A stretch of 62,336 nt of DNA from Akkermansiaceae bacterium. GTDB taxonomy: Bacteria > Verrucomicrobiota > Verrucomicrobiia > Verrucomicrobiales > Akkermansiaceae. The DNA is taken from assembly GCA_030725745.1 (NCBI GenBank), contig JANRFH010000049.1, positions 1-62,336 on the forward strand, given 5' to 3'. Positions 8,710 to 17,522 of this stretch are shown one piece after another. A model generated the notes under the pieces. The model had not been told where the DNA came from. It was given only the letters and a program-made list of their open reading frames with translations, and ran no database searches. The translations under genes were made by a program, and so were the position numbers. The stretch's first letter is position 1; the number at the start of each line of letters is the position of its first letter.

Positions 8710-9468
8710 ATGTTAGCCATCGAAAGACAACGCAGAATTCTCGCTAAAGCGAAGAAAAACGGGACGGTGAGAACACAGGAGCTGGCATCTATGCTGGAAG
8801 TTACCGAGGAAACCGTGCGCCGGGATCTGGATGCACTTTCACGCAGGGGCCAACTGAAGCGGACTCACGGTGGTGCCGCCGATGTATCGGTGATTCTCGA
8901 TGAGCTTCCTGCCGACGAGCGAGAAACGAGGCAGGCGGCTGAGAAAGCTGCGATTGCGAAAATGGCGATGAAACACGTCGGCGAAAATGAAACGATCATG
9001 CTTGATGCGAGTTCCACCGCACTGGAGTTCGCGAGACACCTTCCAGCAGGAAAGTCGCTGAAGGTGGCGACCTATTCCCACGACATCATTGAGAGGCTCT
9101 CGATGCGCAGAGATATCGAGTTGGTGCTTTTGGGAGGAATCTACGAGCCGAAAGGCAGGCGATTCACGGGCTTGATCACGGAAATGGGAATCCGTTCCTT
9201 GAGAATCGACCGCTTCTTCTTTTCTGGATCGGGTTTCGAGCCGGTCAGGGGAATCGGTGAACCTAACCCCGAGGAAGCTCGCACAAAATCACTGATCATT
9301 TCGCTGGCAGCATGGAAATGCGCTATGATTGATCAGACTAAGCTCGGACGGGTGACTGACAATTATTTCGCAAAGCCCGCCGATATCGACGTGCTGATTA
9401 CCGACAAGGAAGGTGCGGCTTTCTGCAAAACACCCGCGATGAAGAAGATGGTGTGTGAATTTGGCTAA
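8710..9468 (+). CDS. DeoR-family transcriptional regulator
   Basis: A 252-residue regulator starting MLAIERQRRILAKAKK at the ATG at 8710. Residues 1-57 are the DeoR winged helix-turn-helix (VRTQELASMLEVTEETVRRD, then LDALSRRGQLKRTHGGA), and residues about 75-235 are the DeoRC sensor domain (IMLDASSTALEFARHL, DQTKLGR, DVLITD). Members repress sugar catabolic genes and release DNA on binding a phosphorylated sugar. Divergence from the rhamnulose-phosphate aldolase gene makes that gene the likely target and rhamnulose-1-phosphate a plausible effector (inference). It converges on the next gene with only five bases between. Confidence 0.92.
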   Translation: MLAIERQRRILAKAKKNGTVRTQELASMLEVTEETVRRDLDALSRRGQLKRTHGGAADVSVILDELPADERETRQAAEKAAIAKMAMKHVGENETIMLDASSTALEFARHLPAGKSLKVATYSHDIIERLSMRRDIELVLLGGIYEPKGRRFTGLITEMGIRSLRIDRFFFSGSGFEPVRGIGEPNPEEARTKSLIISLAAWKCAMIDQTKLGRVTDNYFAKPADIDVLITDKEGAAFCKTPAMKKMVCEFG

Positions 9469-9473
9469 GGCTC

Positions 9474-10559
9474 CTAACGAATCCATTTCAAAGGAGGAAA
9501 CCGTTTCCTCAAAGTCGGCAGATGCCACGCAAGGGCGATCACTGAGATCTCCATCACGAGTGCTAAGAAGATTGTTTGCACTGGATCCAATTCCTTAGGC
9601 CAGAGCTTATGGAGTCCGTAACCACTGAGAGCACCGTAAAGGATCACCAAGTGAAGTAGAAATATTGTGAGGGTTTCCTGTCCGGAGCGGATGACGAATT
9701 CAGGTATCCACCCACGAAGGCTCAGGAGGCCAATAATTCCGATTAGAGCGGGTGCCGAGGATAGGCGGAACTGCAACCAGCCGTGATCTCCGACGAAGGG
9801 ATAATACACTAGGAATAGCGCGATTCCTAATGAGCAGAGAGAAGCAAAGAACCACCATTTCTCGTGCCAGCGGGTTGTCCAGATCAGCCAGCCAAAGCAA
9901 GCCCCGGCTAGGCCGAAGCCTGCCCATGGAAGGGCGGGGAAATATGAGTTATCGGGATGAGTGAAGAGGCTGAGCAACTTAAACGGTAGTGACTGGGGAT
10001 CCCAAGCGAGCACTTTGCCAGCGAGGAAAAACGTCGACAAGGTAGCAAGTAGCCATGCCAAGGGCACAGCAAAGCGTGGACGATTCCGAACCAACAAGAA
10101 GATCAATATGATGAAGATCAGGGTGATTGCTATGGTATGAAGAACATGGGAATAGGAAAGAAACTCCCAGCGATCTGGTGACCCAACAAGTAGGCGCTGG
10201 AGATCGTAGAAATGGAATTGCGCCAAAAAGCCAAAAACCATTAGCCAAGCGGCGCGTTGCAGGCCTTTAACGATTCGGGTGTTCGAGCCGGGTTCGTGTT
10301 GCTCTTCACGCAAGAGTAAGTAAGCAAAGATCAGTCCCGCAGCGAAAAAGAACGTCGGTGCCGTTAGTCCACGCATGTGATCCCAGATGTTATACGCGAG
10401 GGAGTCACGAGTGCGGAATTTATCCTGCAGAACCACATCGACCGTGTGCCCCTGAATCATCATGAGTATGGCGTAGCCTCGGAGCGCATCGATGAAATTC
10501 ACCCGCGCCTTTGATGGGGCGGGAGTAGATTTCGGAGCTCTTATCGGTTCGGTCGTCAC
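9474..10559 (-). CDS. Multi-pass membrane protein, DUF1624/acyltransferase-like (heparan-alpha-glucosaminide N-acetyltransferase type)
   Basis: A 361-residue integral membrane protein with about ten hydrophobic segments. Near the N-terminus, residues 20-40 carry the family signature RVNFIDALRGYAILMMIQGH followed by T; in related transferases this region contains the conserved arginine and histidine used for acyl transfer. The C-terminal segment GQETLTIFLLHLVILYG fits the last helices of acyltransferase-3/DUF1624 proteins. It probably transfers an acyl group to a sugar at the cell envelope; the substrate cannot be read. Transcribed away from the lipoprotein gene and convergent with the DeoR-type gene. 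Confidence 0.75.
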   Translation of the reverse strand: MTTEPIRAPKSTPAPSKARVNFIDALRGYAILMMIQGHTVDVVLQDKFRTRDSLAYNIWDHMRGLTAPTFFFAAGLIFAYLLLREEQHEPGSNTRIVKGLQRAAWLMVFGFLAQFHFYDLQRLLVGSPDRWEFLSYSHVLHTIAITLIFIILIFLLVRNRPRFAVPLAWLLATLSTFFLAGKVLAWDPQSLPFKLLSLFTHPDNSYFPALPWAGFGLAGACFGWLIWTTRWHEKWWFFASLCSLGIALFLVYYPFVGDHGWLQFRLSSAPALIGIIGLLSLRGWIPEFVIRSGQETLTIFLLHLVILYGALSGYGLHKLWPKELDPVQTIFLALVMEISVIALAWHLPTLRKRFPPLKWIR

Positions 10560-10778
10560 AGATATTTGATTTCAAAGAGTTTGGCTCCAAATGGCATTTA
10601 GAGCCGAAGCGTAGGCAGGAGCTTTTTTCAAAACCGCAAACCAACACAGATAAGCACTGATGGGAAGGCTAGCCCTTCGTCTCCTTGAGAAATTACAATT
10701 TTTGGCAAAATCCAGAAAAGTGAAAAAAACTTGGGTTGTATTGAATAAGATCGGGAAAAGTGTGGTCATAATGGCATC

Positions 10779-11054
10779 ATGAGAAAGATCCTAGCCTTCA
10801 CTTTGATGGGTGCGCTCGCTGTTTCCTCAGTCAGTTGCACCACCACCTATGATGCTTACGGGAATCCCCGCCAGTCCGTAGATCCTGGAACTGCTGCCGT
10901 GGGAGTCGCCGCCGCCGGTATTTTAGGATATGCGATCGCCAAAAATCGGTCGGACAACAGAAGCCGCTATCACAACAATAACGGCTATTATAACAACCGC
11001 TACGATCAGCGTCGCGGTTACTATGACCGCCGCGGGCACTGGTGCCCATATTAA
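10779..11054 (+). CDS. Small secreted lipoprotein with glycine-zipper-like segment and Tyr/Asn/Arg-rich tail
   Basis: A 91-residue protein with a lipoprotein signal (MRKILAFTLMGALAVSSVSC, lipobox SVSC, modified cysteine at position 20). Residues 37-56 (DPGTAAVGVAAAGILGYAIA) form a small-residue hydrophobic stretch like glycine-zipper surface proteins. The remaining tail is rich in Tyr, Asn and Arg and ends WCPY. Function is unknown; it is probably anchored to the outer membrane. The gene has its own terminator at 11095-11138. Confidence 0.75.
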   Translation: MRKILAFTLMGALAVSSVSCTTTYDAYGNPRQSVDPGTAAVGVAAAGILGYAIAKNRSDNRSRYHNNNGYYNNRYDQRRGYYDRRGHWCPY

Positions 11055-11094
11055 GCCGGTGAAATCGCCGAAAACACGGCATCTTTAGACTTGC

Positions 11095-11138
11095 AAACGG
11101 GGGGCGGAACACTAGGTTCGCCCTCCGTTTTTCTTTTG
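11095..11138 (+). terminator. Rho-independent terminator of the small lipoprotein gene
   Basis: The stem AAACGGGGGGCGGAAC (11095-11110) pairs with GTTCGCCCTCCGTTT (11116-11130), with one bulge and one G-T pair, and is followed by the T-rich run TTTTTCTTTT. It lies 40 bases after the lipoprotein stop. Confidence 0.8.
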
Positions 11139-11182
11139 TCTAGCGAGCGGTTGGAGCCCCGGTGCTCGCTAGACGTCTTTTT
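11138..11182 (+). terminator. Second hairpin with T-run upstream of rpsA: tandem terminator or rpsA leader element
   Basis: A perfect 11-pair stem, GTCTAGCGAGC (11138-11148) with GCTCGCTAGAC (11164-11174), has a 15-base loop and is followed by GTCTTTTT. It begins right after the first terminator and ends 60 bases before the rpsA start. It could be a second terminator or an attenuator for rpsA if the rpsA promoter lies upstream. The remaining leader (11200-11241) is A/C-rich with repeated AACCAAAC and lacks a Shine-Dalgarno site. Confidence 0.6.
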
Positions 11183-11241
11183 CCGGGGCAATTGTCGGAA
11201 GGGAAACGAAACCAAACTAACCAAACAACTAACCAAACCAC

Positions 11242-12951
11242 ATGAGTACTGCCACCGCAGAACCAATTAACCAAGAGCTGAGTGACCTCATCGATTCGAA
11301 ATTCATGGAATTCCGTGAAGGATCTATCGTAAAAGGCACCATCCTCGAAATCCGCCCGCAAATCGTCCTAGTGGACATCGGGTACAAGTCCGAAGGCGCA
11401 ATCCCATCCAACGAATTCGAGGATGAGGAAATCGAAGTCGGCGATGAAATCGAAGTGCTCCTCGAGCGTCTCGAAAACGACGAAGGCATGGTCGTTCTCT
11501 CTAAAGAGAAAGCCGCCTACAAACAAAACTGGGACAAAATCGTCAAAGTCTATCAAGACGGCGGACTTGTTCGAGGCAAAGTCAAAGCAGTCGTCAAAGG
11601 CGGTCTTACCGTCAACGTCGGTGTCGAGGCTTTCCTTCCCGGTTCACAAGTGGACATCATTCCACCGAAAGATCTCTCCGAATACGTCGGCAACGTCTAC
11701 GAATTCAAAATCGTCAAGGTCAACGACGAGCGCAAGAACATCGTTCTTTCCCGCCGCGAAGTCATCGAAGCCGAGCGCTCCGAGCAACGCCAGGCCTTCC
11801 TCCAAACCGTCAAGATCGGCGACAAGGTGGCAGGTGCGATCAAGAACCTCACCGACTTCGGCGCATTCGTCGACCTCGAGGGCATGGACGGACTCCTTCA
11901 TATCACCGATATGTCATGGGGCCGCATCAATCACCCATCCGAGCTTCTGCACATCGGCCAAACCGTGGATGTTGTCATTCTCGACGTTGACCGCGAGAAA
12001 GAGCGTGTATCGCTCGGCCTCAAGCAAATGTCCGACAACCCATGGGAAGACATCGAGCGCAAGTACCCAATCGGCCAAGAGGTCAAGGGACAGGTCACCA
12101 AGCTTCTTCCTTACGGCGCGTTCGTGGAAATCGAGCGTGGTGTCGAAGGCCTCGTGCACGTTTCCGAGCTCAGCTGGGTCAAGCGTATCACTCGCCCGTC
12201 CGACGTTCTCGAACTCGGTCAGGAAATCACCGCTGTCGTCCTCGGCATCAGCATCGACGAGCAGAAGATCTCCCTCGGAGTTCGCCAGCTCGAAGGCAAC
12301 CCATGGGACGAAATCGAGCTCCGCTACCCAGTGGGCGCAACGATCAAGGGTCCTGTCCGCAACCTTACCGCCTATGGCGCGTTCGTGGAGCTGGAAGAAG
12401 GTATCGACGGTATGATCCACGTTTCCGACATGTCATGGACACGCAAGATCAACCATCCGTCGGAAGTCCTCAAGAAGGCCGACGAAATCGAAGCCATCGT
12501 TCTTGCGATCGACAAGGGCAACCAACGCGTCTCCCTCGGTATCAAACAAACCGAGAACGACCCATGGTCTGCTATCGACGACCGCTTCAAGGTCGGCGAC
12601 CTCGTCAAAGGCACGGTCGCGAAGATCGCTTCCTTCGGAGCATTCGTTTCCCTCGAAGGCGACATCGACGGCCTCATCCACATCTCGCAACTTAGCGAAG
12701 ACCACGTGGAGAAGGTCAAGGACGTCATCAAGGTCGGCGACGGTATCGAAGCCCGCGTCATCAAGGTCGACAAGGTCGAGCGCCGCATCGGTCTCTCCAT
12801 CAAGGCTGTCGGTTACTCCGAAGAGCAGCTCAAGAAGGAAAGCGCCAGCTTCGAGTCCCTCCGCCCATCCTCCGAGATGGTCGGCCTCGAGCAAGCGTTC
12901 AACCTCGCTGCTGCTGCTTCCGAAGAGTGGAGCCCAGGCGACGACGAATAA
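11242..12951 (+). CDS. rpsA: 30S ribosomal protein S1
   Basis: A 569-residue protein built of six S1 (OB-fold) RNA-binding repeats, each showing G-x-V-x-x-I followed by FGAFVDLE or YGAFVEIE and the GLLHITDMSW or GLVHVSELSW signature. S1 binds mRNA on the small ribosomal subunit and is needed to initiate on leaders with weak or absent Shine-Dalgarno sites. Codon use is strongly biased (CTC, ATC, AAG), as in highly expressed genes. It is a single-gene unit with hairpins on both sides. Its own leader has no Shine-Dalgarno site, consistent with S1-assisted self-translation (inference). Several other genes here also have such leaders. Confidence 0.97.
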   Translation: MSTATAEPINQELSDLIDSKFMEFREGSIVKGTILEIRPQIVLVDIGYKSEGAIPSNEFEDEEIEVGDEIEVLLERLENDEGMVVLSKEKAAYKQNWDKIVKVYQDGGLVRGKVKAVVKGGLTVNVGVEAFLPGSQVDIIPPKDLSEYVGNVYEFKIVKVNDERKNIVLSRREVIEAERSEQRQAFLQTVKIGDKVAGAIKNLTDFGAFVDLEGMDGLLHITDMSWGRINHPSELLHIGQTVDVVILDVDREKERVSLGLKQMSDNPWEDIERKYPIGQEVKGQVTKLLPYGAFVEIERGVEGLVHVSELSWVKRITRPSDVLELGQEITAVVLGISIDEQKISLGVRQLEGNPWDEIELRYPVGATIKGPVRNLTAYGAFVELEEGIDGMIHVSDMSWTRKINHPSEVLKKADEIEAIVLAIDKGNQRVSLGIKQTENDPWSAIDDRFKVGDLVKGTVAKIASFGAFVSLEGDIDGLIHISQLSEDHVEKVKDVIKVGDGIEARVIKVDKVERRIGLSIKAVGYSEEQLKKESASFESLRPSSEMVGLEQAFNLAAAASEEWSPGDDE

Positions 12952-12960
12952 GTTCAACTC

Positions 12961-13025
12961 GCAGCGGAGCAATCCGCTGCGAAACTTTCACAAAAGCCGG
13001 ACGGGGAAACCCGTTCGGCTTTTTC
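12961..13025 (+). terminator. Double hairpin terminator of rpsA
   Basis: The first hairpin, GCAGCGGA/TCCGCTGC (12961-12980), is perfect with loop GCAA. The second, AAAAGCCG plus GACGGG pairing with CCCGTT plus CGGCTTTT (12992-13024) around a GAAA loop, ends in a T-run and is a canonical intrinsic terminator. Confidence 0.9.
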
Positions 13026-13274
13026 GTGTCCGTCTATTTAACAAACTGACGAAACCCCCAGATTCATGGGGTTGTCGTCTGGTTTGAATTGGCTCACATT
13101 GATTGTCTGTCTTCGCACCCGTTGTTGCGTTTCCTGGGGTATCTGGACGCCACAATTCCCGAATAATTCAAAGCTACATTCGTATTTACTTTGTAAAAAA
13201 ACTTTTGAAGCTCGTCGGCGCCATGTTATTGTTAAATCTGAAGCCGTATTACGCAATCTCATTCCAAAAACCCC
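13026..13274 (+). promoter_or_regulatory. Leader and putative promoter region of the cassette A gene
   Basis: No gene is seen in these 249 bases. A weak sigma-70-like pair, TTGAAG at 13205-13210 and TATTGT at 13227-13232 with a 16-base spacer, lies 43 bases before the cassette A start. This is only a four-of-six match at each box, so it is a suggestion. Confidence 0.3.
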
Positions 13275-16200
13275 ATGAAAGCCACCACGCCCGAAAGGCT
13301 GAAAAAGACCGTCGGAATGTCCGGTTTCGCGCTGATCGTGACGCTCACCCTGATGGTGCTTCTGCTTATTCTTGCACTGGGATTACTTTCTCTGAGCCAA
13401 GTTTCACTGAGAAGCGCCGGTGGCAGCAGCCCGGGACAAATCGCCCGTGCCAATGCGCGCATGGCAATGATGCTGGCAATTGGAGAGCTTCAAAAGACGG
13501 CCGGCCCGGACACTCGGGTGACGGCATCGGCCGAGGCCGTGGCGGGAGTCAATGGTTCACGATATGTCACCGGAGTGTGGCGTTCGTGGGAAGGGAACGA
13601 TCATGATAAGACGACAGGCAAGCCGTTAGCTCCGCTCTACGGCACCAAACTGGACAGAGGGGAGCTCGAGATTGATTCAGCCGATACTGGGCGCTTTCTG
13701 GGATGGTTGGTTTCGGGGCCAGAGAAAGATAACGAGGCGGATGATCCGCCTTCGGTTACCGTTGGTGACCTGACAGTTCCCTTGGTGGCGGAAGGGACTT
13801 TGGGTAGCGGAACTGATGCAGAAGTGCATGTGCAACCGGATACCACGGAGGGGGGCTCCTATGCATGGTGGATCCAAGGAGAAAATACAAAGGTGCAACT
13901 CAAGCCGTCCGAATCACCTGCGAGTGACTTTGAGTCGACCGAGCAACTGGTTGTTTCTCCCGGCCCCAGCGGGACGGCGTTCGGCATCGAAAATACTTCG
14001 AGTGTCGATCGGGCGGCAACACGGGGAACCTTGGATTTTGTAGCAAGCGGCGCATCAGGTAGTGGCACCCCCTCGGAATATTTCCATGACCTAACGGTAT
14101 CGGCCAAGGGATTGCTGACAAATAACGCCAATGGTGGCTGGAAACGTGACTTGTCGATCTTTTCGGAGGAATTCGCCTCCATTCCAGAAGGATTTCCATC
14201 GTTCACCCTGAGCCCGGGGCAGGTTCATACTTCAGGTAAATCAAACCAAAACTCACCCTCGAATCCACTGATTTACGGATGGAGCAATTGGAGTAAAGCC
14301 CCGTTTCAGAATTCGGTGAGTTGGGCAGGGTTGGTCGACTATGCAACACTATACAAGCAACAGCTGAGTTCCGGCAATCCGGTGGCGAGCTTCACCGATT
14401 CAACGAGTTATCAACGTAATGATGGCAACCAGCAGTGGGAACTGGGTGATACGGCCCGATGTATGCCAGTCCTCGCCCGAATCCATACCGTGATCTCACT
14501 GAGTGCCAAGAAGATCGATGAAACGACTTACCAACCTTCGGTCGTTCTCAACCCGGTGGTCACCATGTGGAATCCCTACGATGTAGCCATCGACATGAGT
14601 TGGCGCGGTAACTTTAGGCTGAATTTGATCATGGGCTGTCCGTTCAGCGTCAGATTCAAACTTGATACCATCGAAAGGGTCAGAAGCCCGAATGATGTGG
14701 GTCTTCAAACGATAACTATCCCAACCGGAACCCCGTCCTCCATTTGGTTGCCGGGGGAAGTGCGGACTTTCTCACCAACGGGAGGAGTGGTCGTGGCAGA
14801 CGAAAGCAATAGGCTGAATTATACCGTCGGCTGTGATCCATCGGGCGGTGTGCGCTACAATATCCCCGGATTCTCGAATGGTCCTGGCGCAACCACACTG
14901 TCCGCTACGGAAGCTTTGCTCCAAGAAATCTTTAACGGTCCCAATGTGCAGGGAACCGGTGTTTATTATACACTCAAACGAGCATCAACTAGGATTGGTA
15001 ATCCGCCCAATACCAATAACATGAGCCTGTTGTTGGATAGTTTGGAAAACGCAAAAGATAACCTAGGTGAAAACATCCCACTGACTGGTGTAAGTGGAAC
15101 GCTCGAAAGTCTGAGCGCAGCAAACGGAGCGAAGCCGTTCTTGTCGGTTGTAACTACGATGCGTTTCGCACGGGATGTGAATGACCGGATGAACGACATT
15201 ACGACAAACGGAATTCATCATATGAATCCGGCGGGCGGATATATGGTTGGTGCCAATGATGACCAAAATGCAACTCCGCTCGGTGAAAGATTCGATCCGT
15301 ATCCATACGGCGTTCTCATTTACAGCGTGAACAGTTACACTGATCCCAGTATGCCATCTGGTCTGGTTGGCGATCCGGAAGGCTACCTGGGTAGCGGATT
15401 CCGTGCTGAGGATGGGCTTTCCAATCTCGTCTTACTTGATGTGCCAACGAGGCCATTGCGCACCATCGGAGATTTGCAGCATTTCAATATCAACAAGAAC
15501 AATCACTGGGCTCCTTACACATTGAATGCATTGGGAAACAGCCGTGCGAGCGCCTTTATCGATAGTGATAAAATCCAAGTCTCAGGTGCCGGCTCAAGCA
15601 GTGTGGTCGGTCACGATCACAGTTATGCCAGCAATCACATCTTTCTGGACGACTGGTTTGTCTCATCGGTTGCTCCTGACGTGGGCGACTGGTCTGCCAC
15701 TGAGGTGCGTGATATCGAACAGGTGTATTCGGATCATCTGAGTAAGGAGGAAGGGCTGCCAAAGCTGCCAAATCATTACTACAAACCTCTTAATTTACCT
15801 GATGATCCTGATTCCGCATCGGCTGCGTTTCTCTCGGATTCTGATGCCTGGCTGAAAATCGCGGCAGAGTTAGAGGTGGAGGGGATGTTCAATATCAACT
15901 CCACATCGGAACTGGCGTGGGCGATGCTACTGAAGCGGAATTTCGGTGCGGACGAAGGAGGGGTTCTTACTCTTGATGATGCTGTCGCCGGAAGCGGTTC
16001 GGCAACCACGAGCCCGGAGCTGAGTGGCGGTAGTCCGTTTCCTCGAAATACGCTCGGTTCAGCCAACGACGGCGGTGGTTTCGCTTCGCTTTCGCAACAC
16101 CTGCGGTTCGATGACGTACAAATCAACGCGCTGGCACGTGAAATCGTATTTGAGATTAAGAAGCGCGGCCCGTTCCTTTCGCTTTCGGAGTTTTTCAACC

Positions 16201-16700
16201 GGCAGCTGTCGGACGAAGTGGCACTAGCGAAATCCGGTGCCGTGGAGTCCGCCTTACACCGCTTGTCGGAAGGGATTGCTGCCGAGAATCCGTATGCTGA
16301 TCTCCAGTCCGATTTCGGCGACCAGCCTTCCACCACCAATGCTCGGGGAGGGGCGCTGACCTGGCCTTTCCCGGATGCTGCTGAGGGCAATATGGCCTAT
16401 GGCTTCCCAGGTTGGACACGGCAGGCTGATGTGCTGCGCTCTGTCAGCGGCATACTCTCGGCAAGGGACGATACCTTCACAATACGAGCCTATGGTGATG
16501 CCCGTGATGATAATGGCAATATCCTCAGCAAGGCTTGGTGCGAAGTGGTGGTTCAGAGAACCGCCGAATATGTCGATGACACCGGGGATAACAAATACAC
16601 TCTTCCTGCGGCTAATACCTTGCAATCTGAAGCCAACAAACTTTTCGGCCGTCGTTTCAAGGTCGTTCAGTTCCGCTGGCTGAATCCCGACGAGGTCTGA
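13275..16700 (+). CDS. Verru_Chthon cassette protein A-like, pilin-type N-terminus
   Basis: A 1141-residue protein with a type IV pilin/pseudopilin-like N-terminal hydrophobic helix (residues 15-41, GFALIVTLTLMVLLLILALG) followed by ARANARMAMMLAIGELQKTAGPD, typical of the Verru_Chthon cassette protein A family of Verrucomicrobiota. A later segment, MFNINSTSELAWAMLL, is also characteristic. In the known cassettes, A is accompanied by small pilin-like proteins B, C and D; none of these is visible here. Instead two secreted paralogues follow, the first 25 bases downstream, so the three are probably co-transcribed. The protein is likely membrane-anchored and mostly outside the cytoplasm. Its biochemical role is unknown. 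Confidence 0.85.
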   Translation: MKATTPERLKKTVGMSGFALIVTLTLMVLLLILALGLLSLSQVSLRSAGGSSPGQIARANARMAMMLAIGELQKTAGPDTRVTASAEAVAGVNGSRYVTGVWRSWEGNDHDKTTGKPLAPLYGTKLDRGELEIDSADTGRFLGWLVSGPEKDNEADDPPSVTVGDLTVPLVAEGTLGSGTDAEVHVQPDTTEGGSYAWWIQGENTKVQLKPSESPASDFESTEQLVVSPGPSGTAFGIENTSSVDRAATRGTLDFVASGASGSGTPSEYFHDLTVSAKGLLTNNANGGWKRDLSIFSEEFASIPEGFPSFTLSPGQVHTSGKSNQNSPSNPLIYGWSNWSKAPFQNSVSWAGLVDYATLYKQQLSSGNPVASFTDSTSYQRNDGNQQWELGDTARCMPVLARIHTVISLSAKKIDETTYQPSVVLNPVVTMWNPYDVAIDMSWRGNFRLNLIMGCPFSVRFKLDTIERVRSPNDVGLQTITIPTGTPSSIWLPGEVRTFSPTGGVVVADESNRLNYTVGCDPSGGVRYNIPGFSNGPGATTLSATEALLQEIFNGPNVQGTGVYYTLKRASTRIGNPPNTNNMSLLLDSLENAKDNLGENIPLTGVSGTLESLSAANGAKPFLSVVTTMRFARDVNDRMNDITTNGIHHMNPAGGYMVGANDDQNATPLGERFDPYPYGVLIYSVNSYTDPSMPSGLVGDPEGYLGSGFRAEDGLSNLVLLDVPTRPLRTIGDLQHFNINKNNHWAPYTLNALGNSRASAFIDSDKIQVSGAGSSSVVGHDHSYASNHIFLDDWFVSSVAPDVGDWSATEVRDIEQVYSDHLSKEEGLPKLPNHYYKPLNLPDDPDSASAAFLSDSDAWLKIAAELEVEGMFNINSTSELAWAMLLKRNFGADEGGVLTLDDAVAGSGSATTSPELSGGSPFPRNTLGSANDGGGFASLSQHLRFDDVQINALAREIVFEIKKRGPFLSLSEFFNRQLSDEVALAKSGAVESALHRLSEGIAAENPYADLQSDFGDQPSTTNARGGALTWPFPDAAEGNMAYGFPGWTRQADVLRSVSGILSARDDTFTIRAYGDARDDNGNILSKAWCEVVVQRTAEYVDDTGDNKYTLPAANTLQSEANKLFGRRFKVVQFRWLNPDEV

Positions 16701-16725
16701 TCGAAAATTTCCGAATCAAAAATCC

Positions 16726-17460
16726 ATGTCGACATACCGAAACTCATTCACCTTTCTGTTCGCTAGCGCCATTGCCCTGCTATTGGCAACTTTTTGTCAC
16801 GCCCAGCGCCCGGTTCAGGTTCTCTACTTCCGCGCGGCGTCCGACGCTCCCAAAGAGGCTCATCTTTATGTGGGAGATAAGATGGTGGCGGAAACTCGAT
16901 TACCCCGTGATAACTTTTCGGAAACCTTCGAAATCCCGGCAGGAGACTTCAAGTTGTTGTTCCTGACCGGCTTGCTTGAGGAAGGGAAGAAAGCACCCAA
17001 GGGCGCGCCTTCGGTAGGCATTTCGGAAAAGTGGCAGAAGGTTTTGTTGTTGGTGTTCGAGGATAAAAAGAACTCCACGATGCCGATCCGCGTGCAAGCT
17101 ATCGATGCAAGCGACACGGTCTTCGGTCCCGGCAGTATCTACATGATCAATTTCTCGGATGTGGGGGTAGCGGGAACGGTTGGCGACAAGAAACTCGTGC
17201 TAAAGCCCAAAGATGTAAAAATCGTCAAGAATCCGGTTTCAGAGAACGGCTATTACCCGGCCAAGCTGGACAAGTATGTGGTAGGTGAGGAAAAGCCACA
17301 GCGTTTCATCCGGCAGATGTGGGGGCATGATGCCGAGGTCAGGCAGGTGCTTTTCATTCTTCCGAAGCCCGCGCCGTTGCACGCGACTTACTACTGTGCG
17401 CCCATTCAGGGCTTGGTCGCGTCCGAAAACGAAAAACGGACTTCGAATACAGATCTGTAG
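16726..17460 (+). CDS. Secreted protein of unknown function, first of two tandem paralogues
   Basis: A 244-residue protein with a cleavable signal peptide (hydrophobic residues 8-22, then CHAQ). The mature part starts QRPVQVLYFRAASDAPKEAH and looks like an all-beta exported domain that handles a display or adhesion task; no family is recognised. It is about 70 percent identical by eye to the next gene over its full length, with conserved blocks LPRDNFSETFEIP, MPIRVQAIDASD and FGPGSIYM. It carries a short extra C-terminal tail (SENEKRTSNTDL). It follows the cassette A gene by 25 bases, suggesting a shared transcript and a link to that envelope structure (inference). Confidence 0.75.
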   Translation: MSTYRNSFTFLFASAIALLLATFCHAQRPVQVLYFRAASDAPKEAHLYVGDKMVAETRLPRDNFSETFEIPAGDFKLLFLTGLLEEGKKAPKGAPSVGISEKWQKVLLLVFEDKKNSTMPIRVQAIDASDTVFGPGSIYMINFSDVGVAGTVGDKKLVLKPKDVKIVKNPVSENGYYPAKLDKYVVGEEKPQRFIRQMWGHDAEVRQVLFILPKPAPLHATYYCAPIQGLVASENEKRTSNTDL

Positions 17461-17522
17461 TGTTATAACGAATAGCGGGAATCCCGATGGGGTCTGATCG
17501 CTAATTTTCCAAATAATCATCC

